Part shown: positions 1 to 11,800 of the stretch, in pieces
Position numbering within the stretch: position 1 is the stretch's first letter
Layout: every line of letters starts with the position of its first letter
DNA from: Megaustenia siamemsis
Taxonomy: Eukaryota > Mollusca > Gastropoda > Stylommatophora > Ariophantidae
Length of the DNA: 64,000 bases
Direction of reading: 5' to 3'
Assembly (NCBI GenBank): GCA_032433765.1
Contig: JAVIAB010000047.1
Span: 14,497,107-14,561,106 of the forward strand
Position numbers and translations under genes: made by a program
The notes under the pieces: generated by a model
Told to the model about the DNA's origin: nothing
What the model saw: only the letters and a program-made list of their open reading frames with translations
The model's database searches: none

Positions 1-330
1 GTTTAGTATTTGTGCATTCTTGCATGGTTTTTCTTGTCTTATTGGTAGTTGTTGTCATGTTTAATAGGTCTTCAAAATATTCTTTCCATCTCTGTTGCTT
101 TTTTTGGTTATTTGATATTGGCTGTCCGTCTTTATCATTTATTAGCTCAATAGGATCATGGTTTTCTTTTCTCGCTCTTGTGGCTTTTACTGCTTTGTAG
201 AAATTTCTTGTGGTTGTCTTGAAGTCGCTGCTCATGTTTTTTGTCTGCATTAAGGATATATTCTTTTGCTTAGCTTCTTTGATCAAAATTTTAACTAGTT
301 TTCGAACTAAGGCATAATTTAATTTATTAA
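1..330 (-). mobile_element. RTE-like LINE fragment (linker before reverse transcriptase)
   Basis: Read on the minus strand, the segment gives a peptide with KTTTRNFYKAVKATR followed by DKDGQPISNN and WKEYFEDLLN. That series is typical of the stretch just upstream of the RT fingers in RTE-like non-LTR retrotransposons. It runs off the window edge, so the RT core would lie to the left. Where it meets the polymerase remnant on its right (about 330-600) is not resolved. Confidence 0.55.
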
Positions 331-599
331 GGACTGATTAGATGTCTGTATTAAACAATCTAAATTTGGTAGTTAAAGTTATCCCCATGGTTTTCCAGAC
401 ATCCTTTAACTGTATAATAGTGTTCTCTTTCCTGAATTCTTGTGGATGTTACAGTAGCTGTAATTTACTTACAAGAATGAATTATTGGATCTTTTGCTGT
501 TGTTTTGGAAGTTTTGCCAACAAATTTGCAAGGCACGATCTATTCAACCTCAGATTAAGTCTCCTAAGTTATATTATATCAAAATTGATGTAAAAAAAT

Positions 600-2070
600 A
601 AAAGTGAAAATCAATTATGTCGTTTGCTTGTTGAACCTATATCCAACTCACATCCTTTTATACACAGACATGGGACCGACATCGGCAGAGTTACTGCTTT
701 TTTTATCTCGGCTAATTTTAGCTGAAGTTAGCTCTGTGTCGATCACTCAAAGACATTCCATGTCCATTGAAATGAGTTCGCAACTCAATGTTATACTGAT
801 AAGCTTCCCACGTCAAACACTGTCTACTCTGCTGACCATAATAATTAACCTTACATTGTCTAAACCCGTCCTCTTTTTTTCATACAATAGGAAAGTCAGT
901 GGACATTTTCTGCATCAATGCCTAAAGATACAAAGCATTGGCATCATCTTCCTTCATACTAGCTACAGGATTAGACTTATCCTCTCTTATATACATATGA
1001 CCCTTTTCCTGGTGGCGATGGAAATAATCGATGGGCCACCCCACTATATTGTCTGTAATGGTTTAAGAAGGTCTCTTTCCCATGTGCTACTTAATGAAAA
1101 GACTACATCTTTTAAAAGGGTCTTTAAAATATATCATAATGTAACACCGGGGACAGAAATTACGTCTTTAAACATATCTAAGATGAGTTGGGAGTAAAAT
1201 TTTGCTAGGCTCTCTAAAGTGGTTAGCATGGGGAGCACATTTTTTATTATTATAGAACACTAAAAAATTCTGTCAGTGTGGTCGTGTTATTGTCAACCCA
1301 TCCATGCTGACACTCTGTATACTCTTATTCTGAAATGTTACATTTTTTTTCAGACTAAAAAAAGAGATGTTTCATTTGTCTTTGTAAGGGTGGTAATATA
1401 TTAGTAACAAAAAAATGCTTTTAGTCTCCTTAACCTTGTACGCCTCTAAGTATTTGCTGTAAGAGAACCCCGGGTGAGATAATTTATAAGGTCTAAGAGC
1501 TTTAGGCATTTGGTGGGGATGTACATAAAATTCTTGTTATGTTTAACAGTAAATTTGAAAGGTGAGTCATATTCTTGTTTAGATTTGTCTTGCTTCAGAT
1601 CTTCTTCTCTGTCCTCCGCTTCTTTTTCGTCTTCTTATTAATTTCTCACTTCATCTTGGTTCGAGTCCTCATCGCTTACTTCACCTTTTTCTTCGTTCGT
1701 TTTTCTATTTTTTTTTTCACATCAGCTACAAAATGCCTTATCAAACAGTAAATCACACTTTTCCTAATTGAATCCTATAGCGTGCAATTCTCTTAAGTTT
1801 GTTTTGAGCTTTCCTATAAGATCACTAAAGTCACCCATGTCTTTCAGTTTGTCAAATACGTGATTAAAACAGGCACATAAGATTATATATGCCTTTTCTC
1901 TAAGGTATCTAGGTAATCTATCATTCTGTTGACTAATTCCTGGGCGTCACCCCCCATTACAAAATGTACTGAATTTTCATATCCAGGAATATTGCTGGGC
2001 ATGTTATGTTGTAATTTATAGATGGCTTTATTTTTTGTCATGTGTTGTGTGTGGTTGTTAGACAGCATAT
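600..2070 (-). mobile_element. Decayed Polinton/Maverick-type DNA polymerase B
   Basis: The minus strand carries broken pieces of a protein-primed family B DNA polymerase, in the right order. First comes GGDAQELVNRMIDYLDTL (about 1910-1960), then LRELHAIGFN, which resembles the exonuclease-domain GFNSGKYD stretch (about 1770-1800). Next is NIVGWPIDYFHRHQEKG (about 1010-1060), then DDANALYL.ALMQ (about 930-960), which corresponds to the DANALYLWAL catalytic-region motif of Polinton polymerases, and finally VGYRFNKQTT (about 610-640). Stops and frameshifts interrupt it throughout, so it is dead. No integrase or capsid gene and no terminal repeats were seen. The family assignment rests on recalled motif similarity. 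It may extend right to about 2250. Confidence 0.55.
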
Positions 2071-2250
2071 CGGATATTGGACATAATGAAAGAGGTAGGA
2101 GGTTGTAGAAGGGATGGACTCAACTGAAAAGCTACTGCTAGGTCTGTTATAGAAGGTGTGCTTTAAGGGGTCACTATCTTGCAACTGTGTTAAGAACCAA
2201 TCAAAGTCTGCTCTGTTGTTAATTAGAATTTGTATAGCCAAATGTAGCAC

Positions 2251-3285
2251 ACATTATTTACAGAACTATGAAAGAGACAAACATTGTTAGTCTCCTTATT
2301 CCACATAACAAAATTGTGTGAGTAATTTATTTTAAAGGCATGTTTTTGCATTAAAGATAGAATTAAGAAAACTAGATCAGTTAGGATAGAATTGGTGAAT
2401 AATGTGGGTATACTATCTGATTCTGTTTCAGTGCGTTCTTTTTTGTTGTGTTGATTCTCTACCAGCTGTGTATTTTTTCTCTTATTTCAAAAAGCTGATG
2501 AGAATTAGGTTGATGCTGATTCACTATCTCCCCAATATTACAACATCCAATACTGGTCAACACTGAGCTATGATTCATCCGCAACATTCATCTTACTACT
2601 ATAACCCAACAATCAATTATGTGTCACTCCTCCATATTCTTCTTAATATCATAACTCTAAACTAACACTCTGTGATGCTACAGCTTCCCACTCCTAGCCA
2701 GCTAGGAGTCTCTATCAAAACTAACAGTCAACTACGAGTCTCTGTTAATAATAACATTAACAGTAATTTATGAGTCTCTACTAAGAGGTGATGGTTAGTT
2801 ATGAGTCTTTATTATACTATTTCCTGTGGTCAGTGTTTTACTATACATTAATGGTCAGCTAGGGTTCTGTCCTGTATACAATTATATTAATATAACCAAT
2901 AGTAGGTTAAAATATAAGGATATTTAGATCCCCACTCAGTCTGCTTGAGTTCACAGACAGCTCTGCAAGTTTACCAATACTCAAACATGTCTAAACACGT
3001 TGTGTGGACATTGATTGCTTTCTCGTAACTGATGAATCTGAATTTCTGGTTTGTGCAATGAGTCACGACGTGCACGTGTGTTCCGATCATAGAGATTCTT
3101 GGCGTAATATTAGGAATGAATGCTTGCTATTGGCCGTTGATCTTATACACATATGATAACACATCTGAAAGAAACATTCTGAATATTATAGCACAATGGC
3201 CAAGCTAGTATCTACAATATCAGACAGATACAATTTGTTATTTACTAGTAATTGCTAGAATTAATATTTTTTATACATTTGTAAA
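2251..3285. other. Unassigned sequence upstream of the Bcl-2-like fragment
   Basis: No gene was recognised. Around 2690-2880 a short phrase (tatgagtct...) recurs at irregular spacing, suggesting a decayed minisatellite. A cadherin exon preceding exon 1 could lie anywhere in 1-8612, but none was recognisable. Confidence 0.4.
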
Positions 3286-3286
3286 C

Positions 3287-3530
3287 ATTATGGATTCCAT
3301 GTTTTCACACGGGATTCTTTATTGTGGTCGTATTGTTGTTATCTATACGTTGGCATATTGGTTTGATAAGAATCATGTCCATGACCTGTACAATTCTGAT
3401 ACAGATGTTTGTACTCAGGAGAAGAATTTTGCCATTTCGGTAGGCGATTCTATTGGTAAAAAATGTGGAGCATGGTTTCCAAGACATGGCGGGTGGGAAT
3501 TTTTCCTACACATCTTTACTACTGAATAGA
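3287..3530 (+). pseudogene. Bcl-2-family-like fragment, copy 1 (BH1-BH2 region)
   Basis: This 79-codon open stretch contains GRIVVIYTLAYWF and, about 40 residues later, CGAWFPRHGGWEFF. Spacing and residues match the BH1 (NWGRIVxLxxFAxRLA) and BH2 (WIxxxGGWxxF) helices of Bcl-2 family proteins, closest by eye to BAK/BOK types. The key BH1 tryptophan of NWGR is lost (YCGR here). Just upstream, in another frame, VSTISDRYN may be part of an earlier helix. A second copy, about 70% alike, sits at 40620-40894. The intron usually found in the BH2 region is absent, so a processed or transposon-carried pseudogene is most likely. Functional expression is unlikely. Confidence 0.5.
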
Positions 3531-3660
3531 CAGTATTTGATTTACTTTGCAGCAAGGTAGCTTCGTTTGTGAACATTAACTAATGCACCAATCATATTAT
3601 GATATCTCTATATATTGTGTGACTCAGTGTTATATTTCCTCTAATAAAAATATACAGTTT

Positions 3661-3672
3661 TCACACACACAA

Positions 3673-3711
<39 letters not shown>

Positions 3712-3752
3712 AACACAAACACACACACAAACACACACACAAACACACACTG
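3661..3752. repeat. (CA)n microsatellite
   Basis: Near-pure CA dinucleotide run with periodic AAACAC interruptions. Confidence 0.95.
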
Positions 3753-4059
3753 TTATTTACTTATTTTAAGCACTAATCCAACTTACCTGTGATCTTATAC
3801 TGTTAATGTTTTATAGTCTGGTGGCTGTAAATTGATTATCTACTAGTATTTTAGCACAGCACCCGTGAGTATCTGCTGGTAGATTTACAGATTAGTAGTA
3901 TAGGAGACTTATCTACCTTTTGTATATCAGACTTTATTTTGGCTGACTGTTATTAATGTCTTGCTGATTGCTGTTAACCTTGCTGCGTGACGGCAGGCAA
4001 ATGACCCGCGCATGGAATTTTGGTATAATTTAATAGCGGGTGAATTCCAGTGACTTTTA

Positions 4060-4390
4060 GATTTCACCCAGAGATCATTACTTCATCATCATCGAGTGCT
4101 GTCTCTGCAACGAAGGTTGGCTACCATGGAGCGCCATTCTGCTCTGTCTCTTGCTTTGATGGTGCAGTTTGTCATAGGCTGGTTTGTCCATCTTTTGATG
4201 TTACTCGTCCATGTTATTCTTGGTCTGCCTCTGCCTCTTTTACCTTGTATTTTCCCCTCCAGGATTACTTTAGTAGGCTGTTGTATCTTTTAACATGGTC
4301 CAAAAATCGCATTTGTCTTGTTTGAATTGTGTTTAGTAGTTCTCTTTTCATTTTTAGTTGTTTAAAACTTCACCATTTGTTGAGATGCTC
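4060..4390 (-). mobile_element. RTE-A 3' end, fragment
   Basis: This is the reverse complement of the last part of RTE-A, which is best seen at 23518-24440. It includes the region coding the [12 protein letters not shown] stretch and ends in a short (GAT)n tail, seen here as catcatcat near 4083. It is strongly 5' truncated and abuts an RTE-H copy on the right. Confidence 0.75.
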
Positions 4391-4394
4391 AGAT

Positions 4395-5645
4395 TGGCTT
4401 CAGGTAGAACAGAGGTTGCACAGATGCCCTATTTATCATAATAAAACAACTAGCGGAGAAAACAATAGAACATAATAAAACACTATATGCAGCTTTTATT
4501 GACCAAGAAAAGGCATTCAATTGGGTGGACAGGGAACAACTGTGGTCCATATTTCCCTTGTATGTGGTGAGTCACCACCTAGTAGAGATATGCAAGAGCC
4601 TCTATGAAAGTAGTCGCTCTACACTAAGATCTTTAGCAGGCTACTCTAAACATTTCACCATTAACTCCGGAGTAAGACAAGGCTGCGTGCTTTCCCCTTT
4701 ACTTTTCATCACATATATGGACAATATATGCAAATTAGCATGCCCAATCAAAGGAAGTATACCAACAAGGATGATAACGAGTGATAAAACAAAAGAGAAT
4801 GAAATATACGTACCAGAAAACAACAGAAAAGAGGAAGAAATAAATGAAGTACTATTTGCAGACGACCAAGTTCTGATACATGAAACAAGTGAGGACCTGC
4901 AAGAACATATCAACAGGCTAAACAACACTTGTAAACAATACAACATGAAGATCAACATAAACAAAACCGAAGTAATAGCAATAGCAAGAAAGAAAGAAAA
5001 ACTAAACATCATAATAAGTAATATGACTCTGAAGCAAGTAGACAATTTTAAATATCTAGGTAGCACGTTAACACAAGACAATAACCAAGAAACAGAGATA
5101 GATATAACTAAACATGCCAAGTTATAGGCCAAGTATCAACACTATTGAAAAACAAAGCAATAACTATGGAAGCAAAAAGGGCAATATACAAATCAATTTT
5201 TCTACCAACTCTGTGCTATCAGTGCCAGAATTGGATGCTGGACTCTAGAACAATAAGAAAGATAAAGACCACCAAAATAAAATGTGTCAGAAGAATGACA
5301 GGAAACAGCTTAAGGGACAGAGTAAGAAACACCGACCTGAGGAAGAAACTCGAAATTGAACCAGCCATCGAAAACATAAAGAAACAACAGATAAATTGGT
5401 TTGGCCACATAACAAGACAAAAAGAACTAACAATGACTCAAAGAGCCATAAACAAACACTAGGAAAACACCAGATTAAGAGGAAGACCGAGAACGAGATG
5501 GATAAAGGGAATATTAGAGTCACTAGGAGGGATAACACCAGAAGAGGCCAACAGAAGAGCAAAGAAGCACAGATTGTATCTCCCCTCGACGCCAACGGCA
5601 ATAGAGGAAGGATAGAAGTAGAAGAAGAAGATAATTTGTTTTCTT
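4395..5645 (+). mobile_element. RTE-H, 5'-truncated reverse transcriptase
   Basis: The coding sequence begins inside the RT palm (AFNWVDREQLW), then has SGVRQGCVLSPLLFITY, LFADDQVLIHETSEDLQ with the catalytic FADD-type aspartates, and FKYLGSTLTQ. After a frameshift near 5130 the C-terminal domain follows (INWFGHITRQKE, RGRPRTRWIKGILE). It ends in a (GAA)n-rich tail near 5620. Related copies on the minus strand are at 41580-42140 and 51040-51570. It has stops and a frameshift, so it is inactive. Confidence 0.85.
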
Positions 5646-5746
5646 TTCCTTCCATCCAATTCTACCTATTTTTCTATATATCCACATTTCAAAGGCTTCA
5701 ATCCTCTGTTCTATCAGAATCTGTATATGTATAAGATCATTACTTC

Positions 5747-7295
5747 TATCTATCTATTGACCTTTCGAGCCGTAGCCAGCCCATAGGGCGCAGACCAAGA
5801 TACACCTTCTTCTATCTGATTTTTTGTTCTAGCAGTTTACTTTTAAAGATATTTTATCAAATCTCGCCATTTGTCTCTGTTCTGCGCAAGCAGCTCTATC
5901 TTATTGAGGGAGCCGAATCCTGCTGTTCTTGCCTCTCTCATCAATGTTCTTCTCAGTGTCTCCCTGGGTCTTCCTCTTTTTCTCTTACCTGTATTTTCCC
6001 ATATGAGGGCTTGCTTTGCTATTCGGTTATTATCTCTTCTCATCACATGTCCAACTTATGACCATCGTCTTTTCTTTATTACTGAAGATATCAGTGGTTG
6101 ATTGGCGATTTCTCTAATTTCTTCATTTGTTTTGAATTCGTTCCACGCTATACCAAGTATTTTCCTTAGATGTTTATTTTCGAATGCGTTCAACTTTGTT
6201 TCTATATCTCTTGTTGTTTTCCAGCTTTCACACGCATACGTAAGGGTTGATAGTACATTTGATTTGAATAGCCTAAGTTTTGTGTTTGTAAGTAAAGTAA
6301 AGTAAAGTACCCCCATCACGCCAAGTGGCGTATAGGGAAATATGGTGTTAGTGACCCTATATTTTACAGACCTTCAGCACATGATTTTTGGGGTAATGTG
6401 GTCAGTATTACGCCCGTGCTGCTTTACTTTCCCAGAAAAAATCCGGTACCCATTTAAGGCTGGGTGAACCCAGAAGCCGTCGGTTGGGATCGAACCCTAC
6501 CCCTTGTCCGTGGTAGTCCAGTTCACTAACCACTGAGCTATCGCGGCTCCTGATTTTTTTTGTGTGTTTATGCTGATGAGTTTTGATTTCCACAACTTTT
6601 CAAGGCTTCTGAAAGACATTGCTGCTTTAGCTATTCTGATTCTAATTTCTTTACTTGTATCCCCTTCTCGATCAATGTGACTTCCAAGATAGATAAAGTG
6701 ATCGATCTCTTCTACTGGTTTGTTTTCCATGTATATTTTGTCATCTGTTGGAATTAAACTTTTCATGACTTTAGTCTTTTCATGATTGATCTCAAGCCCA
6801 GTTTTGCTGGTTATTGATGATAGTTCATTTGTGTTTTCCTGCATCGTTTTTATCTGACTGCTGATGAGAACTATGTCATCAGCAAAATCAAGGTCCTCCA
6901 AATGGTCTCCTTGTATCCATTCGATGCCTTTATTACCAGTGCAGCATTTCTTCATTATAATCTATAACAATTCCAAATAACAAGGGCGATAAAATACATC
7001 CTTGTTTAACCACAGTTGCTATTGGGAAACATTCGCTCAGTCCTTCCTCTGTTCGAACTGCACATGTATTGAATCCTTTATTCTATTTTTATGATTTTGC
7101 AGAATAACCTTGAGGCAACTGAAAAAAGTGTCACGCTTCTCCAGTTGTTACAATCTCTAAGATTGCCCTTTTTTGGAATCTTAACAATGATTCCTTTTTT
7201 TCCATTTATGAGGCGTCTTCTCTGTTTTCCAAATGATGTTGAACATTTTTTTGGAGATGTATTAGATTATGGCTTTCAATATAACCGTTGATCAG
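5747..7295 (-). mobile_element. RTE-B copy, split by a SINE
   Basis: On the minus strand: decayed RT N-terminal region (about 7290-7050), then [14 protein letters not shown] with the catalytic aspartates (about 6880), [17 protein letters not shown], an interruption by SINE-1 (6290-6553), then [15 protein letters not shown], and ending at [17 protein letters not shown]. The 3' untranslated tail ends in (GATA)n, seen as tctatctatcta at 5747. Compared with the copies at 15906 and 59415 it carries several frameshifts. Confidence 0.85.
6290..6553 (-). mobile_element. SINE-1 (tRNA-derived), inserted in RTE-B
   Basis: On the minus strand a tRNA-like head has box A (tagctcagtgg) and box B (ggttcgatccc). 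It is followed by a central block containing acccagccttaaatgggtac, a body and a (TTTAC)n tail. It interrupts the RTE-B coding sequence between the codons for KLIS and NTKLR. An imperfect duplication of about 12 bp (ttttgtgtttgt) flanks it. It therefore inserted after this RTE-B copy. Confidence 0.9.
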
Positions 7296-7433
7296 AGGTT
7301 TAACAAGCCGCTATCGTAAAAACGATGTTGTTAATGAAACGTAGACCTGATACAGATCATTACTTACACGAGTTATATTCATCGATCCTGTCATTGTCTA
7401 GGAGAATTTAAGTCGCAATATTGTGTTGTTATG

Positions 7434-7906
7434 TTTCTTGAATACAACATTTAAGGTTATTGTCATTAAATAACAATCTCGAATACAACAATCTCGAATA
7501 ACAATCTCGAATACAACATTTAAGGTTATTGTCATTAAATAACAATCTCGAATACAATATTTAAGGTTATTGTCATTAAATAACAATCTCGAATACAACA
7601 TTTAAGGTTATTGTCATTAAATAACAATCTTGAATACAATATTTAAGGTTATTGTCATTAAATAACAATCTCGAATACAATATTTAAGGTTATTGTCATT
7701 AAATAACACTCTCGAATACAACAATCTCGAATAACAATCTCGAATACAACATTTAAGGTTATTGTCATTAAATAACAATCTCGAATACAACATTTAAGGT
7801 TATTGTCATTAAATAACAATCTCGAATACAACATTTAAGGTTATTGTCATTAAATAACAATCTCGAATACAACATTTAAGGTTATTGTCATTAAATAACA
7901 CTCAAG
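7434..7906. repeat. 41-bp minisatellite with internal hairpin
   Basis: A 41-bp unit (starting aataacaatctcgaataca) is repeated about eleven times, with some short 13-bp partial units (acaatctcgaata). Each unit holds GTTATT and AATAAC separated by about 7 nt, which could pair as a small hairpin. Confidence 0.92.
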
Positions 7907-8238
7907 ATACCGTAATTATTCAGAGTATAGACCTTTTACAATTATATAAATAAATAAATATATATATATCTGACATTTTATGGTGAAATGTTTGTACTGA
8001 AGTGGGGTGAGTCATTTTATGCACATCATTTCCACTTTTAGCGGGGCTATGTTATTATATCAGGCAGAAGATTCCTCGACTATAAGTAATTTCAACACTG
8101 GCGGGAGACAGAAGCAGCATTAGTTTATCATATAACATCATTCATTGGCCAATCTAATCAAAATACCCCCACACTATCTTACATTCAAGCTTTATTAACA
8201 AATATCCACTATCCTTCAACACGATTTTTGAGACTGGC

Positions 8239-8282
<44 letters not shown>

Positions 8283-8612
8283 CATCCTGCCGCAGTTTCT
8301 CTATAACCACTGTTAGCTCAGCCTGCCACAATGGCTCCTATGCTCCTACCAAAGAAATAATGAAAGGTCATGGGTCATTGTAACATTTCTTTACTACTGG
8401 TCTGGTGTTCTCGCAACATTATAGAAGCCACGTCTTGTTGTGTTTTGATTTTTCTGCCTTACCACGAGCCCATACCATTTTATCTGTTGTTTCTTTGTGT
8501 ACTCTATGGTGTTGTTGCTGGGTCCTAATGAATGATTTTTACCATTCGAACAGTGACAAAATAATTTATGAATAATTAATTTATTACTTTGATTTTGTCT
8601 TCTGTTCTCAAG
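7907..8612. other. Sequence upstream of the first recognised cadherin exon
   Basis: Contains a (TA)n run at 8243-8282 and the acceptor of exon 1 (ctcaag at 8607-8612). No further gene was seen. The stretch is presumably intron. Confidence 0.6.
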
Positions 8613-8812
8613 GTCAAAGCCACAGATTCAGACAGTGGAGACAATGCAAATATAGTGTACAACTTCACTTTTAACCCTGATCAGGCCATGTGCTCTAACT
8701 TTTCACTTGACCATGTCACCGGTGAACTTAGCACAATTGAACAAATACCAGCAGGAGTTTACTGCTCCTGGATTGTTACTGCCTGTGATTCTCCTGGAGC
8801 TCCAGCAAGAAG
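8613..8812 (+). CDS. Cadherin exon 1 (first seen): EC repeat core
   Basis: Acceptor ctcaag|gtc and donor aag|gtaatt. It starts in phase 0 with [18 protein letters not shown], the canonical VxAxDxDxGxNAxIxY calcium-binding start of an EC repeat's second half. It continues with [17 protein letters not shown] (the F-x-ID-x-x-TGxL strand) and [15 protein letters not shown], corresponding to the VxAxDxGxPxxS segment. It ends two bases into the Arg codon. Length 200 bp. Confidence 0.93.
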
Positions 8813-11800
8813 GTAATTTTCTTAGGTACTAGATTAGTACATTCGGGCTCAGACTTAAATTTGATCGTTGACGTGAAGGTCAATGAGTCAGACCGAACTA
8901 GATTCTATTTCATCTTCCTCACTCTAGCTCTGGAAACAGATCAACTATTCAGACTAAGCGGGTAGAAATCGAAGAGGATACGTAAACCTGTGAACCATGT
9001 ATGTAAATAACCGTAATTTTGAAGTTGAATATGTGAGTCGAAACTTCAAGAAATCGCGACACCCCCACAAACACAATGCAACATACCTCTTTCACACTCA
9101 AAGTACATCTAAATGTTGATGAAATTGCATGCTTGAAAGGAGATAGACACAAATATAATATTGTGCGAAGTCACTGTGAAAGTGGATGAAACATGAATCA
9201 GTAAATGTTAAATTGTGTAAAACAGCTTCACTAAAAATAAAACAATACAAAATTAAAATTGTTTTGACCACAGAAACTTCAAAAGTATGACGATAGTATA
9301 AATTTATTTATATGGCTGTGAAACATGGAGAGCAACTAAAATGACAATCATGAAGATACAGACTTTCATTAATGGATGCTTATGAATACAGACTTTCATT
9401 AATGGATGCTTACGCAGAATAAAAGGATGGAATTGGCAGGACAAAATCACTAACATAGAATTATGGAAATGTACCAGTCAAATACCGGTGGATAAAGAGA
9501 TACATCGAAGATGATGGCACTGGATAGGACACACACTGTGGAAGCCAACTGAGAGTATTACACAACAGGCCCTTTTTTGGAATCCCAGGAAAAAAGACAA
9601 AGTGGAAGACCAAGGAATTCTTGGAGAAGACAGATAGAAGCAAAGATGAAGATGATAGGGAAGACATGGAATGATCTTAAAAGAATGGTAAGAAACAGAA
9701 TGGCTTGGAAAGTGTTTGTTGAAAACCATTGCTTCACAGGGAGCTGACAGGTAGAAGAAGATAAATTTATTTATGTAATCGTCTTGCTCGTGGCATACTG
9801 AAGAAGACCTGTGATCGAAACATTTATAATCGTGTACTGTATTCTTTTTAGTAAAGCTGCTATATTGAAAAAAAAACTATCTTTATGGCATATTCCCTTT
9901 ACTGGGATCTGCCGGTGTTGGGGAAGGGGCAGTGGGGGGATGATCATTGGACCGGAGAATAAAGATCACTTATCTAATGCAGTCGCCGTGATGTGTTCAG
10001 ATCTGAGTAGTTATTTCACCCCCTTATAGAAAAAAAAAACTTTTGACTACCTGAAAGCAAACCCGCATTCTTTGGAACTCAACAGGTTATCGATTCAGTC
10101 ACCAGCTCTCATCCGCTATATAAAATTTTATTTTTTATCTCTCCATGATATAAAAAAAGTAAGTAAAGTGCCCCCGTCATGCCAAGTGGCGTATAAGGAA
10201 TATGGTGTTAGTGACCATAAATTTTACAGACCTACAGCATATGATTTTTGGGGTAATGTGGTCGGTATTGTGCTTGTGCCGTTTTACTTTCCCATAAAAA
10301 AATCCAGTACCCATTAAAGGCTGGGTGAACCGAAAGCCGTCGATTGGGATTGAACCCTAACTCTTGTCTCCATGATATGGCAAATTGTAATAGCTTTACC
10401 ACGCCATGACACTGAGATATCTAGTATCTTCTCTCTTTGTTATCTGTGATCTCTCCTTCCTTTTTTTTGCCAGTTGTAACCAATAACTCAAAACTTTTCA
10501 TGTTCTCATGATGTGCCTGAAAAAAAGATTGGTTTCTTTCTGATGTGTTTTTAGGAGCTCTCTTTTTGCATGGTCCTCTTTGAGAATTTCCCCGTTAATC
10601 TTTTGGCTGTAGACAAGCACTATTGAACATGACATTAAACCTGCAGTATTTCAAAACTTTGATTCTCTAATTTCCAAAATCAGCATCCTCTATCTAGCCA
10701 TTTACTGCACGCTCCTGCTAAAAAAGAAATTATTACCAACAACAAGATATCAATATTAGCTCGTCTTTCCCTTCATTCGCTTTAACTCCTGAAAAGAGCA
10801 TGAGTTGTAATTTGTTTACAGCTATCTGCAATATTTAAGCCTTTTGGTCCGATGCATCCGACTTTTAGGGACCGGGTCTTCTTCTACTGCTCCGTTCTCC
10901 CCTCAGTTGCCCCTCTAAGTCACCCATTATTAAAAAGGCGTTAGGTGTGCGTAATTTGATTGTACCATGCACTGCCTCAGTCTACAACATCTGCATCGTG
11001 CGATCCAATACATGACACCTGTCTTACCTGCATTCTTCAATCTCCATTCTCTTGGTCAAATTATTTAGTCTGTTTAATGGTCACAGCAGAGAGGTAGATT
11101 AGGGTCTTGATTAGTTCTGGTTCTCAAATCAAGAGACTTACAGTCAGCTGTGGGTTGCTCACAGCTTTCAGCTTTTGCACAGTCTGTCCTGTCATCGTAT
11201 TCATGAGACCAGGTTTACATAAAATTCATAAAATGTTTATTTTTAAGCATCACAATTAATGTTTTCATTCTCTAAAGCTGCTTGTTTATAGGTTAACTGT
11301 GTATTTCACAGTTGTTTTACACTATTACTTTAGTTGATACACTCATTTGTGTCTTTCCAGGAAAAAATAGACAATACTTCTTCTATTATAAATTTATAGT
11401 GATTATTATAGTGCATCTTAAAATTAATTTTAAAAGCTTTTCTGGCTAAAAATTGAATATTACCTTTTCTTAGAAACTCTCAGATTGACTAAACGTTGTT
11501 CTATATGTTACGATCATTAATTACTTTAATTACTACATTTGTAATATTCACTTCGGCTTAAAATTTGAGTTGTGTGCGATATAAGAAACTGAAACCACTC
11601 CCACAAAACATTAAGAGAATATACCAGGCTCAGGACATTCTTCATTCATGATTGCTAGATAATTTACAAAATTATAATTACAATGCCACTTTAAGATGAA
11701 AACAAACAGTTGTGACTTCTCACATAGATATTAATTCTACCACTCTCACTCTCTCTCTCTCCTGAACGACAGAAGGTGTAACTCTACGTACGTGTCTGTC

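Larger units (their letters stand above)
8813..11772. other. Intron 1
   Basis: Holds an RTE-F copy (9300-9765), a SINE-1 copy (10145-10375), a decayed LINE endonuclease piece (10840-11060) and a dispersed-repeat fragment (11090-11180). The stretches 8813-9200 and 11190-11740 show nothing recognisable. A motif near 9210-9290 recurs inverted at 9790-9860 and again near 43130-43200, suggesting a further unnamed repeat. A CT-rich tract lies just before the acceptor. Confidence 0.8.

Noticed and set aside
604..1197. 197-codon plus-strand open frame
   Set aside because: Antisense to the Polinton polymerase remnant; the minus strand carries the recognisable motifs.
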